From CAVRZR01 sp964354215 (GTDB taxonomy: Bacteria; Actinomycetota; Coriobacteriia; Anaerosomatales; CAVRZR01), in assembly GCA_964354215.1 (NCBI GenBank), contig CAYGYT010000058.1, forward strand, positions 1 through 9,808: a stretch of DNA of 9,808 nt. The letters are read 5' to 3'. The notes beneath the pieces are model-generated. The model made no database searches, was not told the origin of the DNA, and worked only from the letters and a program-made list of their open reading frames with translations. The position numbers and the translations under genes are program-made. The stretch's first letter is position 1; every line of letters begins with the position of its first letter. This document shows positions 1-8,961 of this stretch, in pieces.

Positions 1-1276
<1,276 letters not shown>

Positions 1277-1279
1277 CGT

Positions 1280-4810
<3,531 letters not shown>

Positions 4811-4819
4811 CAGGCGATT

Positions 4820-4827
4820 CCTCCTTA
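4820..4827 (-). promoter_or_regulatory. rpoB ribosome binding site, full anti-SD match
   Basis: Minus-strand TAAGGAGG is fully complementary to the conserved CCUCCUUA 3' end of 16S rRNA and sits 9 nt before GTG 4810. It is the strongest ribosome binding site in the window and fixes the rpoB start. Confidence 0.85.
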
Positions 4828-4862
4828 GGATCTGATGCGGCGAGCTAGAGTCGCAAATGCTC

Positions 4863-4891
4863 AGGATAGCCGAGGCATCACCCCCGGTCAA
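4863..4891 (-). promoter_or_regulatory. Candidate promoter of rpoBC
   Basis: On the minus strand TTGACC (4891-4886) is separated by exactly 17 bp from TATCCT (4868-4863). The -35 box matches consensus at 5 of 6 bases, and the -10 box fits the TANNNT form common in Actinobacteria. A start near 4856 would give a leader of about 46 nt carrying the perfect rpoB ribosome binding site. It lies just after the rplL-rpoB hairpin, which suggests rpoBC has its own start in addition to read-through from rplJL. The boxes are seen directly; activity is inferred. Confidence 0.65.
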
Positions 4892-4913
4892 CTCTTGATT
4901 TCCGTCCGATTGC

Positions 4914-4954
4914 GCGAAAGGCCGGAGCCGCTCTTTCAGGCTCCGGCCGTTCGC
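4914..4954 (-). terminator. rplL-rpoB intergenic hairpin (terminator or attenuator)
   Basis: A perfect 10-bp stem GGCCGGAGCC/GGCTCCGGCC with a 9-nt loop (4920-4948) is extended, past one C-U mismatch, by a second 5-bp helix GCGAA/TTCGC. In the transcript the hairpin is followed by UUUCGC, so the U-tract is short and partial termination is more likely than complete termination. In E. coli an attenuator occupies the same position and sets the ratio of ribosomal protein to polymerase synthesis. The same role here is inferred from position and structure. Confidence 0.7.
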
Positions 4955-5012
4955 TGACGGGCCGATGGGCGTGCGTTGCTCGCCCTATCGAACCGCGCGC
5001 TTCTCGGTATTG

Positions 5013-5396
5013 CTACTTGACCTCGACCGCAGCGCCGGCTTCCTCGAGCTTGGACTTGGCCTCCTCGGCCTTCTCCTTGTTGACGCCCTCGACCACGGCC
5101 TTGGGAGCACCGTCGACGAGGTCCTTGGCCTCCTTGAGTCCGAGGCTCGTGAGCTCCCGAACGACCTTGATGACCTGAATCTTCTTCTCGCCGGCGCCAG
5201 TGAGGACAACGTCGAAGGTGTCCTTCTCCTCGGCGGCGGCAGCCTCGCCGCCAGCCGGAGCGGCAGCCGCTACGGCAACGGGGGCCGCGGCGGAGACGCC
5301 GAAGACCTCTTCCATCTCCTTGACGAGCTCAGAGAGCTCGAGCGCCGGAGCATTCTTGACCCACTCGAGCACTTCCTCACGCGTGATGTTCGCCAT
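5013..5396 (-). CDS. rplL: 50S ribosomal protein L7/L12, 127 aa
   Basis: L7/L12 is the multi-copy stalk protein that recruits and activates translational GTPases such as EF-Tu and EF-G. The three-part layout is clear. An N-terminal dimerisation and L10-binding helical domain (about 1-33, ITREEVLEWVKNAPALELSE) is followed by an Ala/Pro/Gly-rich flexible hinge (about 35-57). The globular C-terminal domain (58-127) contains EKKIQVIKVVRELTSLGLKE, the factor-binding helices, followed by the DLVDGAPKAV signature. Length is normal for the family. ATG at 5396 has AAGGAG 9 nt upstream. It lies downstream of rplJ across a 78-base spacer with hairpins. L7/L12 is needed in several copies per L10, so stronger initiation here than at rplJ is expected but cannot be measured from sequence. 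Confidence 0.98.
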   Translation of the reverse strand: MANITREEVLEWVKNAPALELSELVKEMEEVFGVSAAAPVAVAAAAPAGGEAAAAEEKDTFDVVLTGAGEKKIQVIKVVRELTSLGLKEAKDLVDGAPKAVVEGVNKEKAEEAKSKLEEAGAAVEVK

Positions 5397-5426
5397 CGTT
5401 TGGTTCTCCTTCTCGTATCTCGTGGT

Positions 5427-5483
5427 GCTGCCACCTCATCCGGGCAGCGTCAGTCTCGTACGACTAAGCGGCGCTTACGCCGC
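5427..5483 (-). promoter_or_regulatory. Two hairpins at the rplJ stop and in the rplJ-rplL spacer
   Basis: The first hairpin, 5468-5483, is a GCGGCG/CGCCGC stem whose four-base loop UAAG contains the rplJ stop codon. The second, 5427-5448, is GCTGCC/GGCAGC with a 10-nt loop and ends about 15 nt before the rplL Shine-Dalgarno. Neither has a U-tract, so they look less like terminators than like structures affecting mRNA processing, decay or coupling between rplJ and rplL. The function is not established. Confidence 0.45.
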
Positions 5484-5996
5484 GGCCTTCTGATCGGCGA
5501 CCGCCTGCACCGTTCGCGCGAATGCGCTGACGGGTGCGTTCGCCATGCCCATGAACCCGCGTATCGGGCTGAGCATCATGCCCATGAGTTTCGCAACGAG
5601 CTCTTCGCGGCTCGGGAGTACTGCGATAGCCTTGATGGCTCCCGCATCGACGACCTGGCTCTCTACCAGCCCGCCCTTGATCTCGAGCGCCTGATGCCCC
5701 TTTGCGAAATCGTGAAGTGCCTTGGCGGGAGCGACGGGGTCATCGACCAGAAACACGAGCGCTGTCGGGCCCGTGAGGTAGTCATCGAGTGACGGCATCG
5801 CCAATTCGCGAAGCGCGATCTGCGTGAGACGGTTCTTGTAGATCTTGAGATCGGCACCGCTTTCGCGGACCTTGGTACGGAGTTCCTGCATCTCCTTGAC
5901 CGTGAGTCCACGATAGTCGGCCATGATGAGCCCGCCGGACGCGGTAAGCCGGTCCTTGATCTCATCGACGGTCGTCTCTTTCTGAACTGTAGGCAT
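5475..5996 (-). CDS. rplJ: 50S ribosomal protein L10, 173 aa
   Basis: L10 anchors L7/L12 dimers to the ribosome next to L11 and, in many bacteria, represses its own operon by binding the mRNA leader. The product begins MPTVQKETTVDEIKDRL and carries the family blocks ADYRGLTVKEMQELR (26-40) and KIYKNRL (51-57). A C-terminal helix, about 155-173 (SAFARTVQAVADQKAAA), is the expected L7/L12 docking helix. Length is slightly above the E. coli protein (about 165 aa). ATG at 5996 is chosen because GGGAGG lies 6 nt upstream. The reading frame stays open for another 97 codons upstream, but that stretch is the structured leader and has no family similarity. The stop codon lies in a hairpin loop. Confidence 0.97.
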   Translation of the reverse strand: MPTVQKETTVDEIKDRLTASGGLIMADYRGLTVKEMQELRTKVRESGADLKIYKNRLTQIALRELAMPSLDDYLTGPTALVFLVDDPVAPAKALHDFAKGHQALEIKGGLVESQVVDAGAIKAIAVLPSREELVAKLMGMMLSPIRGFMGMANAPVSAFARTVQAVADQKAAA

Positions 5997-6028
5997 GTCT
6001 TCCCTCCCTTCGCGTGTGCGGCCCGATC

Positions 6029-6040
6029 CGGCAGCGGTGG
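6029..6040 (-). repeat. Second copy of the L10-leader 5' strand
   Basis: The 12-mer CCACCGCTGCCG (minus strand) occurs at 6234-6223, where it forms the 5' strand of the L10-leader closing helix. It occurs again here, about 33-44 nt before the rplJ start. The second copy sits in its own hairpin, GGCAGC-CACC-GCTGCC, which overlaps the repeat. It could compete for the same 3' partner strand (6160-6173) or be coincidence in GC-rich DNA. Confidence 0.5.
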
Positions 6041-6081
6041 CTGCCCGGTCGAACGAGCCGCGAGTGGTCGGAGGTCCCTGG

Positions 6082-6117
6082 CACAAACACGGCCCCCGCC
6101 GTGTAACAGCGGAGGCC
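6082..6117 (-). terminator. Attenuator terminator hairpin upstream of rplJ
   Basis: The transcript can form GGCCUCCGC (6117-6109), a 9-nt loop, then GCGGGGGCC (6099-6091). This is a 9-bp stem with one U-G wobble, followed by GUGUUUGUG. A smaller alternative, ACACGGC/GCCGUGU with a GGGG loop and a UUUGU tail, uses part of the same sequence. Position, stability and the U-containing tail fit an intrinsic terminator inside the L10 leader. Its 5' arm overlaps an upstream pairing partner, so it is probably conditional. Confidence 0.7.
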
Positions 6118-6238
6118 GCGAGCAAATGCTCTCTCATGCGACGCATCTGCGTCGCGCGGCCACCTCGGCTGGCGGGAGTCACCCTCCCCTTAAGCCCGCG
6201 ATGCGCGGGCGCCGGCTGTCTTCGGCAGCGGTGGTGCA
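6114..6238 (-). ncRNA. Ribosomal protein L10 leader (autoregulatory mRNA element) with antiterminator stem
   Basis: Starting near 6234 the transcript forms a closing helix CCACC/GGUGG (6234-6230 with 6164-6160). A GCUG/CAGC helix follows, with a CGA bulge on the 3' side. Next come an internal loop containing CCGAAGACAGCC, a GGCG/CGCC pairing, a 7-bp GCCCGCG-CAU-CGCGGGC hairpin, a UUAAG linker and a GGGAG/CUCCC hairpin. This matches the L10-leader layout upstream of rplJ in many bacteria as I recall it. Downstream, GGCCGCG (6161-6155) can pair with CGCGGCC (6120-6114), enclosing GCGACGC-AGAU-GCGUCGC. That pairing blocks the terminator, because 6114-6117 is shared. Two bases (6160-6161) are also shared with the L10 closing helix. 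L10 binding would therefore favour termination. The helices are seen directly; the regulatory logic is inferred. Confidence 0.75.
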
Positions 6239-6265
6239 CACGATGTGGAATGTCAACGAGGTAGC

Positions 6266-6294
6266 AGTATGCACGCCGGCCCCACAAGGTGCAA
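6266..6294 (-). promoter_or_regulatory. Candidate promoter of rplJL
   Basis: On the minus strand TTGCAC (6294-6289) lies 17 bp from CATACT (6271-6266). Matches are modest (3 of 6 and 4 of 6), but the spacing is ideal. A start near 6259 would place the L10-leader closing helix about 25 nt into the RNA, a sensible position. A perfect TTGACA at 6256-6251 has no matching -10 box and is not used here. No convincing terminator separates rplA from this site, so read-through from rplA is also likely. Confidence 0.45.
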
Positions 6295-6323
6295 GTCCGA
6301 CGACAGCCTGAGTGAAGCTGTGG

Positions 6324-7034
6324 TTACGCGCTCTCCTCGAGCAGGCCGCGCGTCCTGAGCGTGTCGACTTTGATGCCCGGCCCCATCGTCGTCGTGATGG
6401 TGATGGACTTCAGGTAGCGGCCCTTCGCGGAAGCGGGCTTCGCACGCAAGATCTCGTCGAGCACGGCACCGTAGTTCTCGACGATCTGCGTATCTTCGAA
6501 CGACGCTTTGCCGATGCCCACGTGGGCGATGCCGAACTTGTCGGCGCGATACTCCACACGCCCGGCTTTGAGTTCTCCGACGACGCGCGCGACATCCTGA
6601 GTCACGGTGCCGAGCTTGGGGTTCGGCATGAGGCCACGCGTGCCGAGGATCTTGCCGAGGCGACCGACTTTGGACATCTGGTCAGGCGTCGCAATGGTCG
6701 CATCGAAGTCGAGGAACCCACCCTGGATGCGCTCGACGAGATCGTCGCTGCCGACAATGTCGGCCCCGGCGGCCTCAGCCTCGCGCGCCTTGTCGCCTTC
6801 GGCGAACACGGCCACGCGCACGGTCTTGCCCGTGCCGTGCGGCAAGGAGACCGAGCCGCGGACCTGCTGGTCCGCCTGACGGGTATCGATCCCGAGTCGG
6901 AAGTGGACCTCGACGGTCTCGTCGAAGTTGGCCGTGGCGGTCTCCTTCGCAAGGCGCGCCGCTTCGAGCGGCGAGTACAGCGTGGACCGATCGACCTTCG
7001 CGCGTGAGTCGCGCATCTTCTTGCCCGTTCTCAT
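6324..7034 (-). CDS. rplA: 50S ribosomal protein L1, 236 aa
   Basis: L1 forms the mobile L1 stalk of the large subunit, which handles E-site tRNA, and in many bacteria represses the L11-L1 mRNA. The signature ILGTRGLMPNPKLGTVT is present near residues 129-145. The surrounding blocks GFLDFDATIATPDQM, VEYRADKFGIAHVGIGK and the C-terminal ITITTTMGPGIKVD are typical. Length is normal for bacterial L1. ATG at 7034 has AGGAGG 5 nt upstream. A second ATG six codons in (7016) has no such support. It follows rplK after 106 bases containing three tandem hairpins, the last of which directly abuts the ribosome binding site. Confidence 0.98.
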   Translation of the reverse strand: MRTGKKMRDSRAKVDRSTLYSPLEAARLAKETATANFDETVEVHFRLGIDTRQADQQVRGSVSLPHGTGKTVRVAVFAEGDKAREAEAAGADIVGSDDLVERIQGGFLDFDATIATPDQMSKVGRLGKILGTRGLMPNPKLGTVTQDVARVVGELKAGRVEYRADKFGIAHVGIGKASFEDTQIVENYGAVLDEILRAKPASAKGRYLKSITITTTMGPGIKVDTLRTRGLLEESA

Positions 7035-7045
7035 CTCTTCCTCCT

Positions 7046-7077
7046 GTGGTCTTGGCGGGCGTTTCGCGCCCTCCCAC
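7046..7077 (-). promoter_or_regulatory. Possible L1-binding site (23S rRNA mimic) before rplA
   Basis: The transcript forms GUGG/CCAC (7077-7074 with 7049-7046) below a GGGCG/CGCCC helix capped by CGAAA. The two helices are separated by an asymmetric internal loop: GA on one side, GCCAAGA on the other. The 5' strand reads GUGGGAGG, like the GGUGGGAGGC strand of 23S rRNA helix 76 where L1 binds (from memory of the E. coli sequence). The last paired base, 7046, touches the rplA AGGAGG at 7045-7040, so a bound protein would block initiation. The hairpin is seen directly; L1 binding is inferred. Confidence 0.45.
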
Positions 7078-7078
7078 T

Positions 7079-7129
7079 CTGCGACGCGTATCGTCGCAGC
7101 GCATGCACGGCGCTCTCACAAGAGCGCCG
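7079..7129 (-). repeat. Two tandem hairpins in the rplK-rplA spacer
   Basis: Just after rplK the RNA can form CGGCGCUCU-UGUG-AGAGCGCCG (9-bp stem, 7108-7129), then CUGCGACG-AUACG-CGUCGCAG (8-bp stem, 7079-7099). There is no U-tract after either, so termination is unlikely. They may protect the 3' end of processed rplK mRNA or serve as a processing site. Together with the hairpin at 7046-7077 they fill almost the whole spacer. Confidence 0.55.
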
Positions 7130-7140
7130 AGGGTGCCTTC

Positions 7141-7566
7141 CTAGTCCTCGACGGTGATACCCATCGAGCGAGCCGTACCGGCGATGATCTTCATCGCGGC
7201 GTCCACGTCGTTCGCGTTGAGGTCGGGCATCTTCGTCTCGGCGATCTGACGCACCTGCGCACTCGTGACCGAAGCCACCTTCGTGCGGTTGGGCGCCCCC
7301 GAGCCGGACTCGATGCCCGCGGCCTGCTTCAGAAGGACCGCCGCCGGCGGCGTCTTGAGGATGAAGTCGTACGTGCGATCCTCGTAGACCGTAATCTCGA
7401 CCGGGATGATCGTGCCCATCTTGTCCTGCGTCGCGGCGTTGAACGCCTGGCAGAACTGCATGATGTTGACCTGATGCTGACCGAGCGCCGGGCCAACCGG
7501 GGGTGCCGGGTTGGCCTGGCCGCCGGGAATCTGGAGCTTGATGTAGCCCGCGATCTTCTTGGCCAT
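7141..7566 (-). CDS. rplK: 50S ribosomal protein L11, 141 aa
   Basis: L11 binds the GTPase-associated centre of 23S rRNA, helps factor turnover and is part of the thiostrepton site. The N-terminal domain carries IKLQIPGGQANPAPPVGPAL (residues 9-28), including the proline-rich loop. The rRNA-binding C-terminal domain includes AGIESGSGAPNRTKVASVT and IAETKMPDLNA, and ends TARSMGITVED. Length is standard. Residue 32 is Gln (GQHQVNIMQFC) where Mycobacterium and E. coli have Gly. ATG at 7566 is the only in-frame start after the preceding in-frame TGA, yet it has no good Shine-Dalgarno: the nearest purine run, GAGAAAG, ends about 14 nt upstream. It follows nusG after 120 bases with structured RNA. 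Confidence 0.98.
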   Translation of the reverse strand: MAKKIAGYIKLQIPGGQANPAPPVGPALGQHQVNIMQFCQAFNAATQDKMGTIIPVEITVYEDRTYDFILKTPPAAVLLKQAAGIESGSGAPNRTKVASVTSAQVRQIAETKMPDLNANDVDAAMKIIAGTARSMGITVED

Positions 7567-7586
7567 GGCTGTTCGTACCGCTTTCT

Positions 7587-7664
7587 CACATGTCGCTTGA
7601 AGGCGACCCGTTTCTCTCTCTCAGTACCGCCGCGAGAAGCCCCGCGGGCGCATCAGACTCGCGG
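7587..7664 (-). promoter_or_regulatory. Structured nusG-rplK leader
   Basis: A nested hairpin at 7630-7664 has outer arms CCGCGAG/CTCGCGG and an inner GCCC-GCG-GGGC. A smaller GUCGC-CUUCAA-GCGAC hairpin (about 7587-7602) follows, roughly 20 nt before the rplK ATG. I see no promoter here and no U-tract. The weak rplK ribosome binding site suggests that initiation depends on this leader or on read-through from nusG. In E. coli L1 represses near the rplK start, but I could not identify a clear L1 motif in this spacer. Confidence 0.4.
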
Positions 7665-7686
7665 GCACGACAGCTTCCTCGCACAG

Positions 7687-8217
7687 CTAGAGCTTGGCCA
7701 CCTGGTCGAAGCCGAGCTCGACGGGCGTTTCGCGGCCGAAGATCGAGACCATGACCTTCACCTTGGCCTGATCGAGGTTGACCTCCGAGATCGTCCCGTC
7801 GAAGTCGAGGAATGGTCCGGAGGTGACTTTGACCGGCATGCCCTCGACGAAGTCGGTAGAGGTTTTCGCGCGAGTACCCGGTTCCGTTCGTTTCACGATC
7901 CGGTTGAATTCCTCGCGGTTCAGCGGAACCGGCTTGCCCTGCGAGCCCACAAAACCGGTCACGCCCGGCGTATTGCGCACGACATACCACGAGTCGTCGT
8001 CAAGCTCCATCTGGACAAGGATGTAGCCGGGGAAGACCTTCTTCTCGCTCGTCACCCGCTTGCCGCCGGCCTTGAGGTCGGTGACGGTCTCTTTCGGGAT
8101 GAGCACCTCGAAGATCTTGTGGCCCATGCTCATGGACTCGATACGATGCTCGAGATTGGTCTTGACCTTGTTCTCGTAGCCTGAGTACGTGTGGATCACG
8201 TACCACTTCTTCGCCAC
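7687..8217 (-). CDS. nusG: Transcription elongation/antitermination factor NusG, 176 aa
   Basis: NusG binds the RNA polymerase clamp, affects pausing and termination, and links polymerase to ribosomal protein S10 or to Rho. The N-terminal NGN domain begins KKWYVIHTYSGYENKVKTNL and includes the conserved VFPGYILVQM (61-70). The C-terminal KOW domain runs from about 124 to 176, with GMPVKVTSGPFLDFDGTISEV at its start. Length is typical for a simple NusG without insertions. The start is GTG at 8217, which places the conserved MAKKWYVIHT at the N-terminus. It is 3 nt after the secE TAG, with a GGGGG run about 8 nt upstream inside secE, so coupling to secE is likely. The neighbour order secE-nusG-rplK is the standard bacterial one. 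Confidence 0.98.
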   Translation of the reverse strand: MAKKWYVIHTYSGYENKVKTNLEHRIESMSMGHKIFEVLIPKETVTDLKAGGKRVTSEKKVFPGYILVQMELDDDSWYVVRNTPGVTGFVGSQGKPVPLNREEFNRIVKRTEPGTRAKTSTDFVEGMPVKVTSGPFLDFDGTISEVNLDQAKVKVMVSIFGRETPVELGFDQVAKL

Positions 8218-8220
8218 GCG

Positions 8221-8448
8221 CTAGCCCCCGATCTTCGCGATCGAGCTGACGAGGAACAGAACTACCTGGTCGACAGCGAAGGTGAACACCGTGAAGAAGA
8301 TGAGCGTAATGATGACGACGACGCTCGAGTTCACTACTTCCGGTCGGGTCGGCCAGACAACGCGCTTGAGCTCAGCACGCACGTCGCCGAAGTACTTCGA
8401 GAGCCGCTGGAACACATTCGGCTTGCTCGCGGTGATCGCCTTCGCCAT
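8221..8448 (-). CDS. secE: Preprotein translocase subunit SecE, 75 aa
   Basis: SecE is the small clamp subunit of the SecYEG channel in the cytoplasmic membrane. This is the short, single-span form. A cytoplasmic amphipathic helix (about 12-30, VFQRLSKYFGDVRAELKRV) leads into the signature VVWPTRPEV with WPTR at 32-35. One hydrophobic transmembrane segment follows at about 41-68 (SSVVVIITLIFFTVFTFAVD onwards), with a short tail. E. coli SecE has two extra helices that are absent here, as in most bacteria. ATG at 8448 has only a weak upstream site (GGA in GACGGAACGGAC). The gene follows tRNA-Trp by about 80 bases and is almost contiguous with nusG. Confidence 0.95.
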   Translation of the reverse strand: MAKAITASKPNVFQRLSKYFGDVRAELKRVVWPTRPEVVNSSVVVIITLIFFTVFTFAVDQVVLFLVSSIAKIGG

Positions 8449-8469
8449 GTCCGTTCCGTCCGTCTCGTG

Positions 8470-8518
8470 CAGTCGTCAGCCGACTGCGTATTCGAACGCC
8501 GCAACTCGAACTGCGGCG
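8470..8518 (-). promoter_or_regulatory. Two hairpins between tRNA-Trp and secE
   Basis: Directly downstream of the tRNA the transcript forms CGCCGCA/UGCGGCG with an 8-nt loop (8497-8518), followed by UUCGAA. A CAGUCG-GCUGA-CGACUG hairpin (8470-8486) follows. They may act in 3' maturation of the tRNA, as a partial terminator, or by protecting the 5' end of secE-nusG mRNA after the tRNA is cut out. The stems are seen directly; the role is unknown. Confidence 0.45.
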
Positions 8519-8527
8519 AGTAGATGC

Positions 8528-8604
8528 TGGCAGGCCAGGAGGGGCTCGAACCCCCAACATCCGGTTTTGGAGACCGGCGCTCTACCAATTGGAGCTACTG
8601 GCCT
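8528..8604 (-). tRNA. trnW: tRNA-Trp (anticodon CCA)
   Basis: The cloverleaf is complete. A perfect 7-bp acceptor stem AGGCCAG/CTGGCCT encloses a D-arm GCTC/GAGC and an anticodon stem CCGGT/ACCGG with loop CTCCAAA (anticodon CCA at 8570-8568). The variable region is ATGTT. The T-arm is GGGGG-TTCGAGC-CCCTC with one G-U pair. The discriminator base is G and the CCA tail is encoded (8530-8528). A purine follows each side of the anticodon as expected. It lies inside the rpmG-secE transcript, so release by RNase P and a 3' endonuclease is implied. The tRNA-Trp next to secE is a known arrangement in several bacterial groups. Confidence 0.97.
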
Positions 8605-8643
8605 GCGTGCCATCTCGTCAACGCCCGTGTGGTGCAAGCCCGA

Positions 8644-8793
8644 CTAGCGGGTCTCCTTGTGGACCGTGTGCGTGCGGCACCATTTGCAGTACTTCTTGTA
8701 TTCGATTCGCTCGGGATTACTCTGCTTGTTCTTCTTGGTCGTGTAGTTGCGGCGCTTGCACTCGGTGCAGGCCAGCGTGACGAGCGTTCTCAT
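8644..8793 (-). CDS. rpmG: 50S ribosomal protein L33, 49 aa, zinc-binding form
   Basis: L33 is a small large-subunit protein near the E site. The protein begins MRTLVTLACTECKRRNYTTK and ends HTVHKETR. Four cysteines in two CxxC pairs (C9/C12 and C36/C39) make it the zinc-ribbon C+ type rather than the cysteine-free zinc-sparing type. The tract KKNKQSNPERIEYKKYCKWC is characteristic. Length is typical (about 49-55). ATG at 8793 has GGAGG 4 nt upstream, a short but usable spacing. It is the first gene after the TTGACA/TAGAGT promoter and is followed by tRNA-Trp after 39 bases. The gene is short enough to be skipped by length cut-offs. Confidence 0.96.
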   Translation of the reverse strand: MRTLVTLACTECKRRNYTTKKNKQSNPERIEYKKYCKWCRTHTVHKETR

Positions 8794-8842
8794 CCGTCCT
8801 CCATAGAGCCGTCCCAGGTATCAGGCCCGGGCGCGGTAGGGT

Positions 8843-8872
8843 ACTCTAGCACCCCGATTTTCACACTGTCAA
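8843..8872 (-). promoter_or_regulatory. Candidate promoter of the rpmG-trnW-secE-nusG-rplKA unit
   Basis: On the minus strand a perfect TTGACA (8872-8867) is followed after 18 bp by TAGAGT (8848-8843), preceded by TGC, an extended -10 element. A start near 8836 gives a leader of about 43 nt before rpmG. The promoter lies immediately after the tuf terminator hairpins, so it appears to start a new transcription unit. The boxes are seen directly; activity is inferred. Confidence 0.75.
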
Positions 8873-8876
8873 ACCA

Positions 8877-8895
8877 GCTCACGACCGTCGTGAGC
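8877..8895 (-). repeat. Second hairpin after tuf, adjacent to the rpmG promoter
   Basis: A near-perfect palindrome GCTCACGA-CGG-TCGTGAGC (8-bp arms, 3-nt loop) lies 4 nt upstream of the -35 box and 2 nt after the tuf terminator stem extension. It may be the second part of a tandem terminator or, because it is a dyad next to a promoter, a protein-binding site. The sequence does not decide between these. Confidence 0.5.
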
Positions 8896-8897
8896 GT

Positions 8898-8939
8898 CGA
8901 AGCGGGGTCCGGCGTCGTGCAGTTCCGGACCCCGCGTCG
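8898..8939 (-). terminator. tuf terminator hairpin
   Basis: A perfect 11-bp GC-rich stem GCGGGGTCCGG/CCGGACCCCGC with a 12-nt loop lies about 23-60 nt after the tuf stop codon. Past a single C-U mismatch a CGA/UCG helix extends it. Only UUCG follows, not a long U-tract, as is common for hairpin terminators in high-GC Actinobacteria. Its position between the end of tuf and a strong promoter supports termination. Confidence 0.7.
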
Positions 8940-8961
8940 GATGTCTTCTTTGAGTATGCAG

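Noticed and set aside
4811..4891. A 27-codon N-terminal extension of RpoB from ATG 4891
   Set aside because: The ATG overlaps the -35 box and would be upstream of the predicted transcription start. GTG 4810 has a perfect ribosome binding site, and the extension has no similarity to RpoB.
6251..6256. Perfect TTGACA as a -35 box for rplJ
   Set aside because: No TANNNT-like hexamer lies 16-18 bp downstream; the region there is the paired strand of the L10 leader.
5997..6287. A 97-codon N-terminal extension of L10
   Set aside because: This stretch is the structured L10 leader with terminator. The family N-terminus starts at MPTVQKE with a good ribosome binding site.
6928..8184. A 418-codon open frame on the plus strand across rplA, rplK and nusG
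   Set aside because: It runs antisense through three complete conserved genes and their spacers, has no family resemblance and no ribosome binding site of note. It is a GC-skew artefact.
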